Positions 28,128 through 36,947 of a stretch of 64,000 bases of DNA are shown here, in pieces. The notes under the pieces were generated by a model that did no database searches, was not told the origin of the DNA, and saw only the letters and a program-made list of their open reading frames with translations. Position numbers and translations under genes: made by a program. The stretch is taken from NCBI GenBank assembly GCA_000531095.1, contig HG799464.1, positions 369,471-433,470 of the forward strand, read 5' to 3'. Position 1 is the first letter of the stretch. Each line of letters opens with the position of its first letter. The stretch is from Gemmata massiliana. GTDB taxonomy: Bacteria > Planctomycetota > Planctomycetia > Gemmatales > Gemmataceae.

Positions 28128-29537
28128 TTACCGCAGGGTGGACGCGATCTGAATGAATCGCGTCTCAAACACCGCCCGTTTCGACAGTTCGCACCAGCAA
28201 TGAAGTACAACGGTCTTGTCGCCCACGCGCGCCGCCGACACGATCAGCAGGCGCGATTCCGATGAGGCGATCACTTCTTTGGGGTTCGCCGGGTCCACCA
28301 CCTTACTTTCGAGCCGAAGAACGGGGGTTTCTCCCTTCGGTAGCGGATCGCCTTCGGGGTCGCCCGTGCGCTCGGCGAACGTGGGGGCGGGGAGTTCGTC
28401 GTTCGCGGCCTTTACGTGATTCACCCAGCGCGCTTTCACGAAATCACGCGCCTGATCGATCGGCTCCCCCGCGCCCTTGTCGAGAACGTAAACCTGTAGT
28501 TCAGCGTCGTCCGTGAGGGCCTTGCGGTCGGTGCGCGGGGCGTGACTGATCTTCAAGTGGCGATCGAGTTCCGGGGTCACCTGTTTGAGAGGTTCGATCG
28601 GTTCCTCTTTCCAGATGTCCTCGGCGTCCGTGAAGACGTAGGGAACCGTGGCGCCCTTGTAATCGATCTCTTTCGCGACCGTCTCGCGCCAGTCGTTTCG
28701 CAGGTCGAGCAATTTGAACTTGCTACGGAACGCGGCGAACTCGTCTTTCAATTTGTCGAAGTCATTTTCCCCGCACCACCCCACCCAAAAGTAGGCAACT
28801 CCCCGACTCGTTGTTGTGTACGCCTCGCCCTGCCACAGCAAGTCGTCACTCTTGGCGCGAAACCGGAAGCCTTGGTCCGGGGCGATCAACTGACCGAGCC
28901 AGGTCGTCTCCGGGACCGCCTCCTTCACGTACTCGCTGAACAACTGCTTCTTGAAAGGCGCCTCCAGATCGCGCTTCATTTCGCTGGAGCGTGGGGAGCG
29001 CCCCTTCGCGTACTCGACCGAGCCGAAAATGACGTAGGCCTCGGGGTTCTCGCGCTTGAAACCGTAGGCGTATGGCGCGCGCGTCCGCAACCGCGTGGCA
29101 TCGTCCTGCGCCCACCCCGCCGGAAGCGGGTCGATGCTCAAGTTCCGGTCCTTATCGACCAGTGTCGTTCCGTTGGAATTTGAGGAGCCAACGAACCCGC
29201 CGCGAATGAGAACCCTGAGAAGGATCGTGAGCGACACGCCGGCCACGATCACGGCCACGATGCCCGCGAGAATGAACACCTGGTACGTACCGGTCTTGCG
29301 CCCCGGGAGTAGTTCGTCGGGGTCGCGCTCGGCGATCGCGGCGCGTCCGATGTCCTCGAAGTCGGGTTCCAGGGGAGCCGCGGGTGCCGCGGGCGGACGG
29401 GTGGGAGCGACCGGCTGAGCACCGAGCGTGAACTGCATGGTGCATCGCGGACAACTGAGAACCACACCCTTCGGCACCTGAGCCGGGTCGAACGTGTACG
29501 GACAACTCGGGTTCGGACACTTCAGCATAGTGCTCAT
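28128..29537 (-). CDS. Zinc-ribbon membrane protein of unknown function
   Basis: About 469 residues. The N-terminus is a zinc ribbon (CPNPSCPY and CPRC, about 7-32) followed by a Pro/Ala-rich linker and one membrane helix (VFILAGIVAVIVAGVSLTILLRVL). The large C-terminal part, presumably outside the membrane, has no recognised domain and contains many Lys and Asp residues (TWLGQLIAPDQGFRFRAKSDD). Planctomycetes have many such cytosolic-zinc-ribbon/extracytosolic proteins. ATG 29537 was chosen so that the ribbon lies at the N-terminus; ATG 29528 is equally possible. Confidence 0.75.
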   Translation of the reverse strand: MSTMLKCPNPSCPYTFDPAQVPKGVVLSCPRCTMQFTLGAQPVAPTRPPAAPAAPLEPDFEDIGRAAIAERDPDELLPGRKTGTYQVFILAGIVAVIVAGVSLTILLRVLIRGGFVGSSNSNGTTLVDKDRNLSIDPLPAGWAQDDATRLRTRAPYAYGFKRENPEAYVIFGSVEYAKGRSPRSSEMKRDLEAPFKKQLFSEYVKEAVPETTWLGQLIAPDQGFRFRAKSDDLLWQGEAYTTTSRGVAYFWVGWCGENDFDKLKDEFAAFRSKFKLLDLRNDWRETVAKEIDYKGATVPYVFTDAEDIWKEEPIEPLKQVTPELDRHLKISHAPRTDRKALTDDAELQVYVLDKGAGEPIDQARDFVKARWVNHVKAANDELPAPTFAERTGDPEGDPLPKGETPVLRLESKVVDPANPKEVIASSESRLLIVSAARVGDKTVVLHCWCELSKRAVFETRFIQIASTLR

Positions 29538-29666
29538 CGGGAGTCCGGTTCTGGTGCGCGTCAGTTCGCCGCGCAGCACTTCAAGATAGTGTACCGTCGG
29601 CGACGCGCTCGCGGGTACCAGTTTTGGGCCTACGCCGCCGATCACCCGTCAGATTTCTCGGCTCCC

Positions 29667-30896
29667 TCATTCTTCGTCCGGTTCTTCCTCATCCTCTGGC
29701 TCCAGTTCGACCAATTCCAGCGGCTCCGCGGCCTTCGGGTCCGCGACGCGAATCGCCGTGTCGCCGGACAGGATCGCAAGCAGTTCCGGGAGCACCGCTT
29801 TTGCGCGCCACCCGCGGCACAGCGCGACGTCGGGTAGCGGCTCGCCCGCGGCGCGGCTGCGAACGATCGTTTTCAGGTCCGCCCCCGATGAGACGAGGTT
29901 CGCGGCCAATCGGTTCCGCCCGGCGAAATCGGCGAGAACCACGTTTAGGAGGTTCCCCAACAGCACGACGTTCGAGGTATCGTTGTCGCGCGTTTCCGGT
30001 TCCGGGCACTCCTCGGTGGGCAGCGCCTTCGCGCGCCGGATCGCTTCGAGAATCGCCTCCTCCTGCCCGCGTGGAAGCCCGCGGACCGCGTGCAACTCGT
30101 CGGCCTTTGTAGGAGCGCGCCGCGCGATCTCAATGAGTAAATCGTCCCGCATCAGGAATCGCGGCGGGCGATTCAGTTTCTCCGCGAACTTATCGCGCCA
30201 ACCGTAAACCTCGCGCGCGACCGCAAGTGCGCGGCAATCTAATGCGCCGATACCTTTGATTTTTCGCCACCTTTCGACCGTGACGTCGTCCGCGACCGCT
30301 TTCCGGACCGCGGTGGCGAATTCTTCCTCTGCCCACTCAAGTCTCTTGTACCGCTTCAATCGCTCCGTGAGCTTCCGGTGTGCGGAGAGCAGGTAGCGCA
30401 CGTCGTCGTAGGCGTACCGCACCTGCGCCGGGGTGAGCGGGCGCTTGCGCCAGTCGGTGAGCGTTTCGCCCTTCTGCATCCGCTGGTGCAGCAGGTCGTG
30501 AACGAGACCCGCGTACCCGATGGGGTACGTCATTCCCACCAACCCCGCAGCAATTTGCACGTCGAACACGTTCGGCGGCGCACTGCCCGCTTGAAAGTAG
30601 CACATGCGCACGTCTTCGCGCCCCGCGTGGACGATCACGGTCCGCTCGGGGTCGAGAAGGATTTGCCAGAACTCGTCGAGCGGGCCGCACTCGAAGGGGT
30701 CGATGACGAAGAGCTGCTCCGCCGTCGAGACCTGTACCAGACACAATTCCGGGCGGTACGCATCTTCCCCCACGAACTCGGTATCGAAGCCGATGAGCGG
30801 CATGTCCGCGAGGTGCGCGAGGCACGCGGCCAGTTGAGCCGGGTGCGTAACGAGTTGTTCCGGCAGGGCGGGCCGTTTGGCCGGGCGGCGGGGCAT
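29667..30896 (-). CDS. rnd: Ribonuclease D
   Basis: About 409 residues. The DEDD exonuclease domain shows FDTEFVGED (first acidic pair), VIVHAGREDVRMCYF and YAYDDVRYLLSAH, the last giving the conserved Tyr/Asp. HRDC-like sequence follows (RWRKIKGIGALDCRALAVAREVYGWR). It is a 3'-5' exonuclease for tRNA and other RNA maturation. The tail is acidic (PEDEEEPDEE). ATG 30896 gives the family start MPRRPAKRPA; the frame continues to 31019 without homology. Confidence 0.92.
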   Translation of the reverse strand: MPRRPAKRPALPEQLVTHPAQLAACLAHLADMPLIGFDTEFVGEDAYRPELCLVQVSTAEQLFVIDPFECGPLDEFWQILLDPERTVIVHAGREDVRMCYFQAGSAPPNVFDVQIAAGLVGMTYPIGYAGLVHDLLHQRMQKGETLTDWRKRPLTPAQVRYAYDDVRYLLSAHRKLTERLKRYKRLEWAEEEFATAVRKAVADDVTVERWRKIKGIGALDCRALAVAREVYGWRDKFAEKLNRPPRFLMRDDLLIEIARRAPTKADELHAVRGLPRGQEEAILEAIRRAKALPTEECPEPETRDNDTSNVVLLGNLLNVVLADFAGRNRLAANLVSSGADLKTIVRSRAAGEPLPDVALCRGWRAKAVLPELLAILSGDTAIRVADPKAAEPLELVELEPEDEEEPDEE

Positions 30897-31078
30897 TGGA
30901 ACGAGCCTGAGTTTCGAGGATGTTTCGCAGATTATCGTGGCGCAGCGGGCGCCGCGGTCAAGCGCCAGTCTCGCACGAGAACGGGTTTCTCTCCCGCGCT
31001 CACGCCATTCTGTTGGCATATTCCGGGAACGCGAACTTCCCAGACGGTAGAATCGGGTTAGCCTACGCGGAGGTGGAC

Positions 31079-31342
31079 ATGCTTGATGAGTTGCTCGAAC
31101 AGAAGGTCGTGATCGACCTCGTAAGCCCGTATGTGTGTCTGGGACGGCTGGTGCGCTACGACGAGCACTTCCTGGAACTAAAGAACGCGGACCTGCACGA
31201 TCTGCGCGACACAGAAACGACGCGGGAACTCTACGTCGCGGACTCGGTCGCCACGGGGATCAAGCGGAACCGCAAGCGGGTGTTCGTGCGGCGGAGCGAA
31301 GTGGTCGCGATCTCGAAGCTCGAAGACGTGGTGGACGAATGA
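31079..31342 (+). CDS. Small LSm-like protein
   Basis: An 87-residue protein with GGAGG before ATG 31079. The pattern VVIDLVSPYVCLGRLVRYDEHFLELKNADLHD resembles the beta-barrel Sm1 motif of LSm/Hfq-type proteins, and a basic segment (GIKRNRKRVFVRR) follows, so nucleic-acid binding is plausible. It ends in EVVAISKLEDVV, which would be the Sm2-like strand. No direct evidence links it to RNA; the assignment rests on pattern only. Confidence 0.65.
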   Translation: MLDELLEQKVVIDLVSPYVCLGRLVRYDEHFLELKNADLHDLRDTETTRELYVADSVATGIKRNRKRVFVRRSEVVAISKLEDVVDE

Positions 31343-31369
31343 GAGGTTTCGGCACTGAGCGAGGTGCCC

Positions 31370-31396
31370 GTTAGCCAGGGCGAATTCCTGGCTAAC
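31370..31396. terminator. Hairpin between convergent genes
   Basis: A perfect 10-base stem (GTTAGCCAGG and CCTGGCTAAC) with a 7-base loop lies between the LSm-like gene (plus) and the sigma fusion (minus). It lacks a T tract but is placed as a bidirectional terminator. Confidence 0.45.
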
Positions 31397-31444
31397 AGTA
31401 GGCGCATTTCCAACATCACATTTCCGGCGCCAAGCCCCGGCACC

Positions 31445-33325
31445 TTACCGCCAGTCGAACGTCGTCAGTGCAGTCGGGGGTGTTTTGTCGACCTTGTCCG
31501 ATGCGAACACGGTCTTCACTTTTCCTCCGTTCGCGTTCACCACTCCGACCCGCCAAGCCACAACGAAAGGCGTTCCGAATTCGCGGTGCTCGTACAAGAA
31601 GCCAACTCGCGACCCGTCCGGCGACCACCGCACCCCGAACGACGTGTTCATCTGCAAAAAGTCGCCCGGTCCCTTTCCACCCGGTTCGGACGCGACGACG
31701 GTCCGCGTTCCACGATCCAGATCGAGAACCACGACATCAAGCCCTTGGCAATAGACCGGCCCTTCCTTGGCTTGCTGAGCCAACGTTGTCGTCCACTGTT
31801 GGTATGCGACGCGCGTTCCGTCCGGGGATAGTACCGCTGATTCAACCACAACCGACTGTCCCGGACCGTTGCCTCCGGTCGGCGTGAGGGCGCGGCTGGT
31901 TTTACCGTTGACTGAAACCTTGCACAGTACACGTTCTTTTGCGTACAAGCCCTCAAGTCCCCACGTTTTGTTCTCCCGGATGGTGAGGAACCACGACCCG
32001 TCCGGCGACCAATCCACCACGCGGTGCATACTCGGCACTTTCAGCTCGCTCGTGGTACCGGCTACCAAATCGATCAGAACGTGTTCATATACCGAACCAA
32101 ACAACCCGCGTTTGATTCGGAACCCGATTGCCTTCTTCGCATCGGGGGACCAAGCCACGATGTACGGCACGTTGCCCGACGCGAATAACGCTCCTTCACC
32201 GGTCGCGGCCTTCACCGGCTTAACCACGAGCGGATCGCCTTGTGTCAACATGCACAGACCCTTGCGGGTATTGAGCGGGAGGCGCCCGTCCGGAGCGATG
32301 CGCCCACTCGGACCAAAGATCTCACTGACCGTGGTCGTGAGGCCGACATCCGAACTGAGACCGACAGAGAGCGACCGCGTTGGCATGTCCGCCCCGGCTT
32401 TCACGGCCTCGGCACCCGTTAGTCGCGAGACTTCCGTGCCATCCGGTTTGAGGAACCGGACGTGCCCACCGAGGCCGAGAATCAACCGCGATTCTTCCGC
32501 TATAACCGGCGCGGGCGCAATAATCGGCTTCTCTTTTGGCGGCTCGCCGCTGAACGCGACCGCGACACTTGCGAGGAGCGCACACGCCGCCAGTTTCCAC
32601 CGGACTGCAAATCCTCTGCGCATGATCGCCTCCGTCAATTCCGTGACGTGGGGGGAAGGACAATCGGAGACGGGCGGAAGTGCCCCAACATTGGGCGCGA
32701 ACGCCGCGAGAGCCACCAGACACGCGGGCGCGCTAAACCCGCGGCGGCCGAGCCGTTCGGCAAGGATTCGGCGCGCGGTCGAGAGCCGGCTGTAAACCGT
32801 CCCGACCGGTAAACCGAGGCGCCGAGCAACGGCCACCTGCGATTCCCCCTGGAGGTCGCACGCGACGACCAGCGACCGGTACCCCTCGGGCAGCCCCGCG
32901 AGTTCTTCGGCCACCACCGCGCGGGTGTCGAAGTCCGGGTCCGGTTCGCACCGACCCGTCTCGGGTGGGGTCGCAGTGAGGGATTCGCGGTTGTACCGAC
33001 GTGCCGACCGCCGCCGGGCTTCGCGTGCCGCATTCACGGCCACTCCGAATAACCACCCGGCGACCGCGCGGGACGTGTTGACCGCCCCTGATCTTCGTGC
33101 AAGCACGAGGAAAGTCGCCTGAAATGCGTCCTCGGCGTCCTGGTGGTGTCGGGTGATGCGCCGGCAAACCGCGAGCACCATCGCCCCGTGTCTGTGAACC
33201 AACTGGGTGAATGCGTCCGAATCGCCGGTTGCCGCGAAGCGCTCGACGAGTTCCCCATCGGATGTGGGACGGTGAACGGCTCTCAAGGCGCGGTTTAAAG
33301 CGGCTGCGCACACGGTCTGCGGCAT
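31445..33325 (-). CDS. ECF sigma factor fused to a membrane-linked WD40/TolB-like propeller
   Basis: A 626-residue fusion. Residues about 24-190 are an ECF sigma factor: region 2 (FTQLVHRHGAMVLAVCRRI, DAEDAFQATFLVLARR) and region 4 (LPEGYRSLVVACDLQG, AVARRLGLPVGTVYSRLSTAR). A hydrophobic helix at about 243-259 then separates a beta-propeller with repeated WSPD motifs (IVAWSPDAKK, VDWSPDGSW, VRWSPDGSR). This is the Planctomycetes-type ECF-propeller design. It may couple an outside signal to transcription, possibly by proteolysis. GGAGG precedes the ATG. An internal start is discussed separately (32621-32633). Confidence 0.88.
   Translation of the reverse strand: MPQTVCAAALNRALRAVHRPTSDGELVERFAATGDSDAFTQLVHRHGAMVLAVCRRITRHHQDAEDAFQATFLVLARRSGAVNTSRAVAGWLFGVAVNAAREARRRSARRYNRESLTATPPETGRCEPDPDFDTRAVVAEELAGLPEGYRSLVVACDLQGESQVAVARRLGLPVGTVYSRLSTARRILAERLGRRGFSAPACLVALAAFAPNVGALPPVSDCPSPHVTELTEAIMRRGFAVRWKLAACALLASVAVAFSGEPPKEKPIIAPAPVIAEESRLILGLGGHVRFLKPDGTEVSRLTGAEAVKAGADMPTRSLSVGLSSDVGLTTTVSEIFGPSGRIAPDGRLPLNTRKGLCMLTQGDPLVVKPVKAATGEGALFASGNVPYIVAWSPDAKKAIGFRIKRGLFGSVYEHVLIDLVAGTTSELKVPSMHRVVDWSPDGSWFLTIRENKTWGLEGLYAKERVLCKVSVNGKTSRALTPTGGNGPGQSVVVESAVLSPDGTRVAYQQWTTTLAQQAKEGPVYCQGLDVVVLDLDRGTRTVVASEPGGKGPGDFLQMNTSFGVRWSPDGSRVGFLYEHREFGTPFVVAWRVGVVNANGGKVKTVFASDKVDKTPPTALTTFDWR
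32621..32633 (-). promoter_or_regulatory. Internal ribosome-binding site and ATG within the sigma fusion
   Basis: On the minus strand GGAGG (32629-32633) lies five bases before an in-frame ATG (32623) that encodes M235 (MRRGFAVRWKLAAC). Initiation here would give a 392-residue protein beginning with a signal-like helix and containing only the propeller. It is a candidate dual-start site, not demonstrated. Confidence 0.5.
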
Positions 33326-33340
33326 TCCATTGCCTCCGAA

Positions 33341-33359
33341 GGTCGGCGTAATGCCGACC
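33341..33359 (-). promoter_or_regulatory. Hairpin in the 5' leader of the sigma fusion
   Basis: A 7-base stem (GGTCGGC and GCCGACC) with a 5-base loop lies just upstream of the ribosome-binding site (GGAGG) of the sigma gene. It could influence initiation. A TATACG -10-like hexamer lies just beyond it on the same strand. This is pattern only. Confidence 0.3.
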
Positions 33360-33548
33360 TACCGTATATTGGCTCCCCGACGAGCCACCCTTCGACCCGG
33401 CGAAACAGAATAATCGTCAAAGATGGAAGCGCGACAGCATACCCACGTTTAGTGCAAGGCCGCCAGCCGAGCGCGAAGTGAGAAAGGAAGTGGAGTTCCG
33501 GTCGTTGCGCCACCCGCGAATGTGATTGAGCGGGTGGCCGTCGCAACC

Positions 33549-34094
33549 TCAGCCCGCGACTTCCGCGAGCCAGCGCCGGAGCAAGTTCGTCAGCACCGTC
33601 ATCTCGCTCTCGCTCATCTTCGGGAGCGAGTCCTTGGCTTCGCTGAAGCGCGTTTTGGTCGCGCTGTCGATCGCCCGGCGCCCCTTCGCTGTGAGCTCGA
33701 TCACCACCATACGGCGATCAGTGGGGTTCGGTTTGCGGAGGATGTAACCCGCCTCCGCGAGCGCGTCGAGTCGGGCCGTCATCCCGCCACTGGAGAGGAC
33801 CACGCTCTCCAGCAACTGCGTGGGGGTCAGTCCGCCCTTCTTGCTGCGGCGCCGGAGCGTGGCGAGGATGTCGAACTGCCCCAGCGTGAGTTTGTGTTTC
33901 TCTAAACTAGCTTCGACGCTGCGTTCCAGGTGCTGCGCCAGCACGATGACGCGGCCCACGATCCCGAGGGGCGACGGGTCCAGTTCCGGGCGCGCCGCGC
34001 GCCACTGCACGAGGAGCCGGTCCACCACGTCGCGCTCGGCCCGGGCGCCGAGGTCCGAGGAACCGGTCGGGCGCTGTGCGTCTGTCGTGTCCAT
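33549..34094 (-). CDS. MarR-family transcriptional regulator
   Basis: A 181-residue protein with a winged-helix core (GQFDILATLRRRSKKGGLTPTQL, GGMTARLDALAEAGYILRKPNPTDRRMVVIELTAKG), the DRR wing motif and the flanking dimerisation helices. It lies divergent from ilvC with an 80-base spacer. MarR regulators usually repress and respond to a small ligand, and self-regulation through this spacer is likely. The ATG at 34094 avoids a longer frame reaching 34145 that would overlap the promoter region. Confidence 0.9.
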   Translation of the reverse strand: MDTTDAQRPTGSSDLGARAERDVVDRLLVQWRAARPELDPSPLGIVGRVIVLAQHLERSVEASLEKHKLTLGQFDILATLRRRSKKGGLTPTQLLESVVLSSGGMTARLDALAEAGYILRKPNPTDRRMVVIELTAKGRRAIDSATKTRFSEAKDSLPKMSESEMTVLTNLLRRWLAEVAG

Positions 34095-34104
34095 GTTTGA
34101 TTTC

Positions 34105-34134
34105 TTGACGTCGAGGTAATTTCTCGTACCCTCT
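34105..34134. promoter_or_regulatory. Candidate MarR operator or promoter in the marR-ilvC spacer
   Basis: A TTGACG hexamer at 34105-34110 and an imperfect palindrome (GAGGTA ... TACCCTC, 34113-34134) occur in the spacer. The -10 element is not obvious. The location fits an operator for the divergent regulator; not proven. Confidence 0.35.
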
Positions 34135-34174
34135 CGGGAGAGCATAGTCCCTTCCTCTTCAGGCGAGTAGACCC

Positions 34175-35224
34175 ATGAAAGAGATTCGCATCGGCGACAC
34201 CGTGGAGCAGGCGATCGAGCGCGCCGACTACCCCGTGGATCGCGTCCGGAGCATCCTCAAGGACGAAGTCGTCGCCGTTCTCGGGTACGGTGTCCAGGGC
34301 CGCGGCCAGTCGCTCAACATGCGCGACAACGGCATCAAGGTGATCGTCGGCCAGCGCAAGGGCGGCAAGGCCTACGACCTGTGCATCGAGGACGGGTGGA
34401 AGCCGGGCGAGACGCTGTTCGACCCGGAAGAGGCCGCCGCGAAGGGGACCGTGATCCAGTACCTGCTCTCCGACGCGGGGCAGAAGGAGATGTGGCCCAA
34501 GATCAAGCCGCTGCTCACCAAGGGCAAGGCCCTGTACTTCTCCCACGGCTTCTCGATCGTGTTCAGCGACCAGACGGGCGTGGTCCCGACGCCGGACATC
34601 GACGTGATCCTCGTCGCACCGAAGGGTTCTGGCACCACCGTCCGACGCCTGTTCCTCGAGGGCCGCGGGATCAACTCTAGCTTCGCCGTCCACCAAGACG
34701 CGACCGGGAAGGCCCGCGAGCGCTGCCTGGCGCTCGGGATCGCGATCGGGTCCGGGTACCTGTTCGAGACCACCTTCAAGAAGGAAGTCGTCTCCGACCT
34801 GACGGGCGAGCGCGGCGTGCTCATGGGCGCGATCTACGGGCTGTGGCTCGCGCAGTACGAAGTGCTCCGCGCGAACGGGCACTCCCCGAGCGAAGCGTTC
34901 AACGAGACGGTCGAAGAAGCGACCCAGAGCCTGTACCCGCTGATCGCGGAAAAGGGCATGGACTGGATGTACGCGAACTGCTCGACCACCGCCCAGCGCG
35001 GCGCGCTCGACTGGTTCAAGGCGTTCCGCGACGCCTCGAAGCCGGTGTTCGAGCAACTGTACCAGTCCGTCGCGACCGGCGAAGAGGCGCGGCGCACGCT
35101 CGACGCGAACAGCCGCCCCGACTACCGCCAGCAGCTCGAGAAGGAGCTGAAGGAGATCGCCGAGAGCGAGATGTGGAAGGCCGGCGCCCAGGTGCGTGCG
35201 CTGCGCCCCGAGCGCCAGGGCTGA
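34175..35224 (+). CDS. ilvC: Ketol-acid reductoisomerase
   Basis: A 349-residue enzyme for the second common step of valine and isoleucine synthesis (acetolactate or acetohydroxybutyrate to the dihydroxy acid, NAD(P)H, Mg). The dinucleotide loop is GYGVQGRG (37-44), and the metal-ligand region is VVSDLTGERGVLMGAIYG with Asp 208 and Glu 212. Length fits the family. The gene stands alone, without ilvB or ilvH, and ends at the strong hairpin at 35241. The cofactor-specificity loop (VGQRKGGK) carries basic residues, but preference cannot be decided from sequence. Confidence 0.96.
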   Translation: MKEIRIGDTVEQAIERADYPVDRVRSILKDEVVAVLGYGVQGRGQSLNMRDNGIKVIVGQRKGGKAYDLCIEDGWKPGETLFDPEEAAAKGTVIQYLLSDAGQKEMWPKIKPLLTKGKALYFSHGFSIVFSDQTGVVPTPDIDVILVAPKGSGTTVRRLFLEGRGINSSFAVHQDATGKARERCLALGIAIGSGYLFETTFKKEVVSDLTGERGVLMGAIYGLWLAQYEVLRANGHSPSEAFNETVEEATQSLYPLIAEKGMDWMYANCSTTAQRGALDWFKAFRDASKPVFEQLYQSVATGEEARRTLDANSRPDYRQQLEKELKEIAESEMWKAGAQVRALRPERQG

Positions 35225-35240
35225 TTCGACGCAAGTGACC

Positions 35241-35298
35241 ACAGAGCACGGCGGGCGAGTGACAACGCATTGTCACTCGCCCGCCGTGCTCTGTTTTT
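35241..35298 (+). terminator. Strong intrinsic terminator of ilvC
   Basis: A perfect 24-base stem (35241-35264 with 35271-35294) with a six-base loop is followed at once by a T tract (35294-35298). The structure sits 17 bases after the ilvC stop and is unusually long for a simple terminator. Confidence 0.92.
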
Positions 35299-35744
35299 AT
35301 CCCCTCGCACCCATTTCCTTACAAGCGCCTAGCAATCCCAGTTGTTCCACACTATAAGGTGACACCCCATAATCACAAACGAACATAATTATTACTAAAG
35401 CGATTTCCGAAATTCATTCTACCGACTTCAATCAACTTGGAATTTTTTTTCGGCCCAGATCCGTCACAGGCGTCGGCCGTAACTACTTACCCCTCCCGCT
35501 GAACCGCTAAACGCCCGGGACGCTATTACGGTCGGGAGAATATTGCCGGTCGGGTGGCCTATTGACACCCCTCAAAACCACCTTCTATGATGCCCTCACT
35601 CAACTGAGCCGCCGCCACCGTCATCCCTGGGCGGCCCAGACGATTCGTGCCAATGATTTGACCTATCATCCCGGCACACAAGCTTTTACAGACTGTGTTT
35701 CGTTTCCGCCGGTCCGCGGTTTGGTTCCGCGGGGGAGTGTCGCC
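35299..35744. other. AT-richer intergenic stretch, 446 bases
   Basis: This region after the ilvC terminator is much more AT-rich than its surroundings (about 35330-35460) and could carry the promoter of the next operon. A short reading frame reaches back to TTG 35562, but its first 61 codons lack a coding pattern, so it is not annotated as part of the gene. Confidence 0.45.
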
Positions 35745-36131
35745 GTGCCGACTCACGATCCCGTGTCTGAGTTTCGGGCCGAATGGCTGCCGCACGTGAC
35801 GAGAGACGGGCTTTCGCGCATCATCGAGTTGCTGGAAAAGGGCAGCCCGTTGCTAATTCACGGTGCGTTCACGCGAACAATGCCAATGGGCTGTCTCGCG
35901 TCGCATATTGCCTGGAATCACCCGCAGACGTGCAAGTACCAGCACGAAGCCGGCGTGATGTGGCTCTCACGTGTTGCGAAGCTGAACCCTGCGACGTCGT
36001 CTGTGATTCTCGCGTGGGACCGACACGGAGCCGCAGATTTCACGCTGCGTTCCGATTTGCTCGAAGCCTGCGTGGAAGAGCAACAGCGGCGTGAAGAAGC
36101 CTGTGATGCCTGTGAACCCGTGCTCTGCTGA
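35745..36131 (+). CDS. Hypothetical planctomycete-type protein, 128 residues
   Basis: A small protein with a core EFRAEWLPHVTRDGLSRIIELLEKGSPLLIHGAFTR and a central MPMGCLASHIAWNHPQTC motif; the Cys/His pattern could bind a metal. I did not identify its family by name. GTG 35745 is preceded by GGGGGAG seven bases away and is preferred to TTG 35562. The C-terminus is Cys-rich (EEACDACEPVLC). The next gene (MlaE-like) starts 17 bases later, so they are probably one transcript. Confidence 0.7.
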   Translation: MPTHDPVSEFRAEWLPHVTRDGLSRIIELLEKGSPLLIHGAFTRTMPMGCLASHIAWNHPQTCKYQHEAGVMWLSRVAKLNPATSSVILAWDRHGAADFTLRSDLLEACVEEQQRREEACDACEPVLC

Positions 36132-36148
36132 TCCTCCCGGCGCCCAGC

Positions 36149-36919
36149 GTGCTTAACGCGATCACTAATCTCGAACGATTCGGCCGGCTCGTGGCGTTCG
36201 CGCTGCGAGCCGTGCCCACTTCTGCCACCGCGTTTCCCCGATTCGGGCAGTGGCTCCGACCGTTTTACAGTGTCGTCGTTGGCGGGCTTCCGCTCGCGAT
36301 CGTCACGGGTCTGGCGCTCGGAGTCGTGATCTGGATGCACACGCGCGATGTGCTCGCGCGCACCGGTACCGGCGCTGTGGAGTATCTGCCCACGTTCCTC
36401 GCGGCGGCCGTACTACTTGAACTCGCGCCGGTTGGGGCGGGGTTGATTGTCGCGGCGCGCACGGGCGCGAGTTTGGGTGCGGAACTCGCTTCAATGCGCG
36501 TGACGGAACAGATCGATGCGCTCGAACTACTCGGCGTATCCCCATTGCGCCGGTTGGTCGGTCCGCGGATCGTCGCCTGCGTGTTCGCGGTGCCCGTCTT
36601 ACACGTTTTGATCGCCGCAACTGCACTCGGCAGCGGATTCATCGCCGAGCAAGTCACCGGTTCGACAACCTATTTGAAGTACGACACGGCAGCCGTGCGC
36701 GAGTTGCTCCTGCAAGACGTGGTCCCGGCGGGCCTCAAGACGCTCGTGTTCGGTTTGGTCGTTGGCGTGACGGGGTGCTTCATCGGACTGAACGCCCGCG
36801 AGGGGTCTGAGGGCGTGGGCCGCGCCGCGACCGACAGCGTGGTCGCGTGCGTGCTCCTCGTGCTCGCAGTGGATGTGCTGCTTGTCGGACTCATCAAGGC
36901 GGGCCAGCAGTTCCTGTAA
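36149..36919 (+). CDS. MlaE-family ABC permease
   Basis: A 256-residue inner-membrane protein with about five hydrophobic segments. The family hallmark (LELAPVGAGLIVAARTGASLGAELASMRVTEQIDALELLGVSP) matches the MlaE/Ttg2B consensus. MlaE works with an MlaF-type ATPase and an MCE-type substrate-binding protein to move phospholipids across the periplasm. Neither partner lies nearby in this window; only the short hypothetical gene precedes it. GTG is the start codon. Confidence 0.9.
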   Translation: MLNAITNLERFGRLVAFALRAVPTSATAFPRFGQWLRPFYSVVVGGLPLAIVTGLALGVVIWMHTRDVLARTGTGAVEYLPTFLAAAVLLELAPVGAGLIVAARTGASLGAELASMRVTEQIDALELLGVSPLRRLVGPRIVACVFAVPVLHVLIAATALGSGFIAEQVTGSTTYLKYDTAAVRELLLQDVVPAGLKTLVFGLVVGVTGCFIGLNAREGSEGVGRAATDSVVACVLLVLAVDVLLVGLIKAGQQFL

Positions 36920-36947
36920 GTCCTGCTGTGCCCGCCCGAAAAAACAC

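Noticed and set aside
33902..35242. 446-residue minus-strand frame
   Set aside because: It runs antisense to ilvC and partly through marR. It has no domain or proper start, and ilvC is unambiguous.
35562..35744. N-terminal extension of the small hypothetical gene from TTG
   Set aside because: The stretch lacks a coding pattern and GTG 35745 has a strong purine-rich site upstream.
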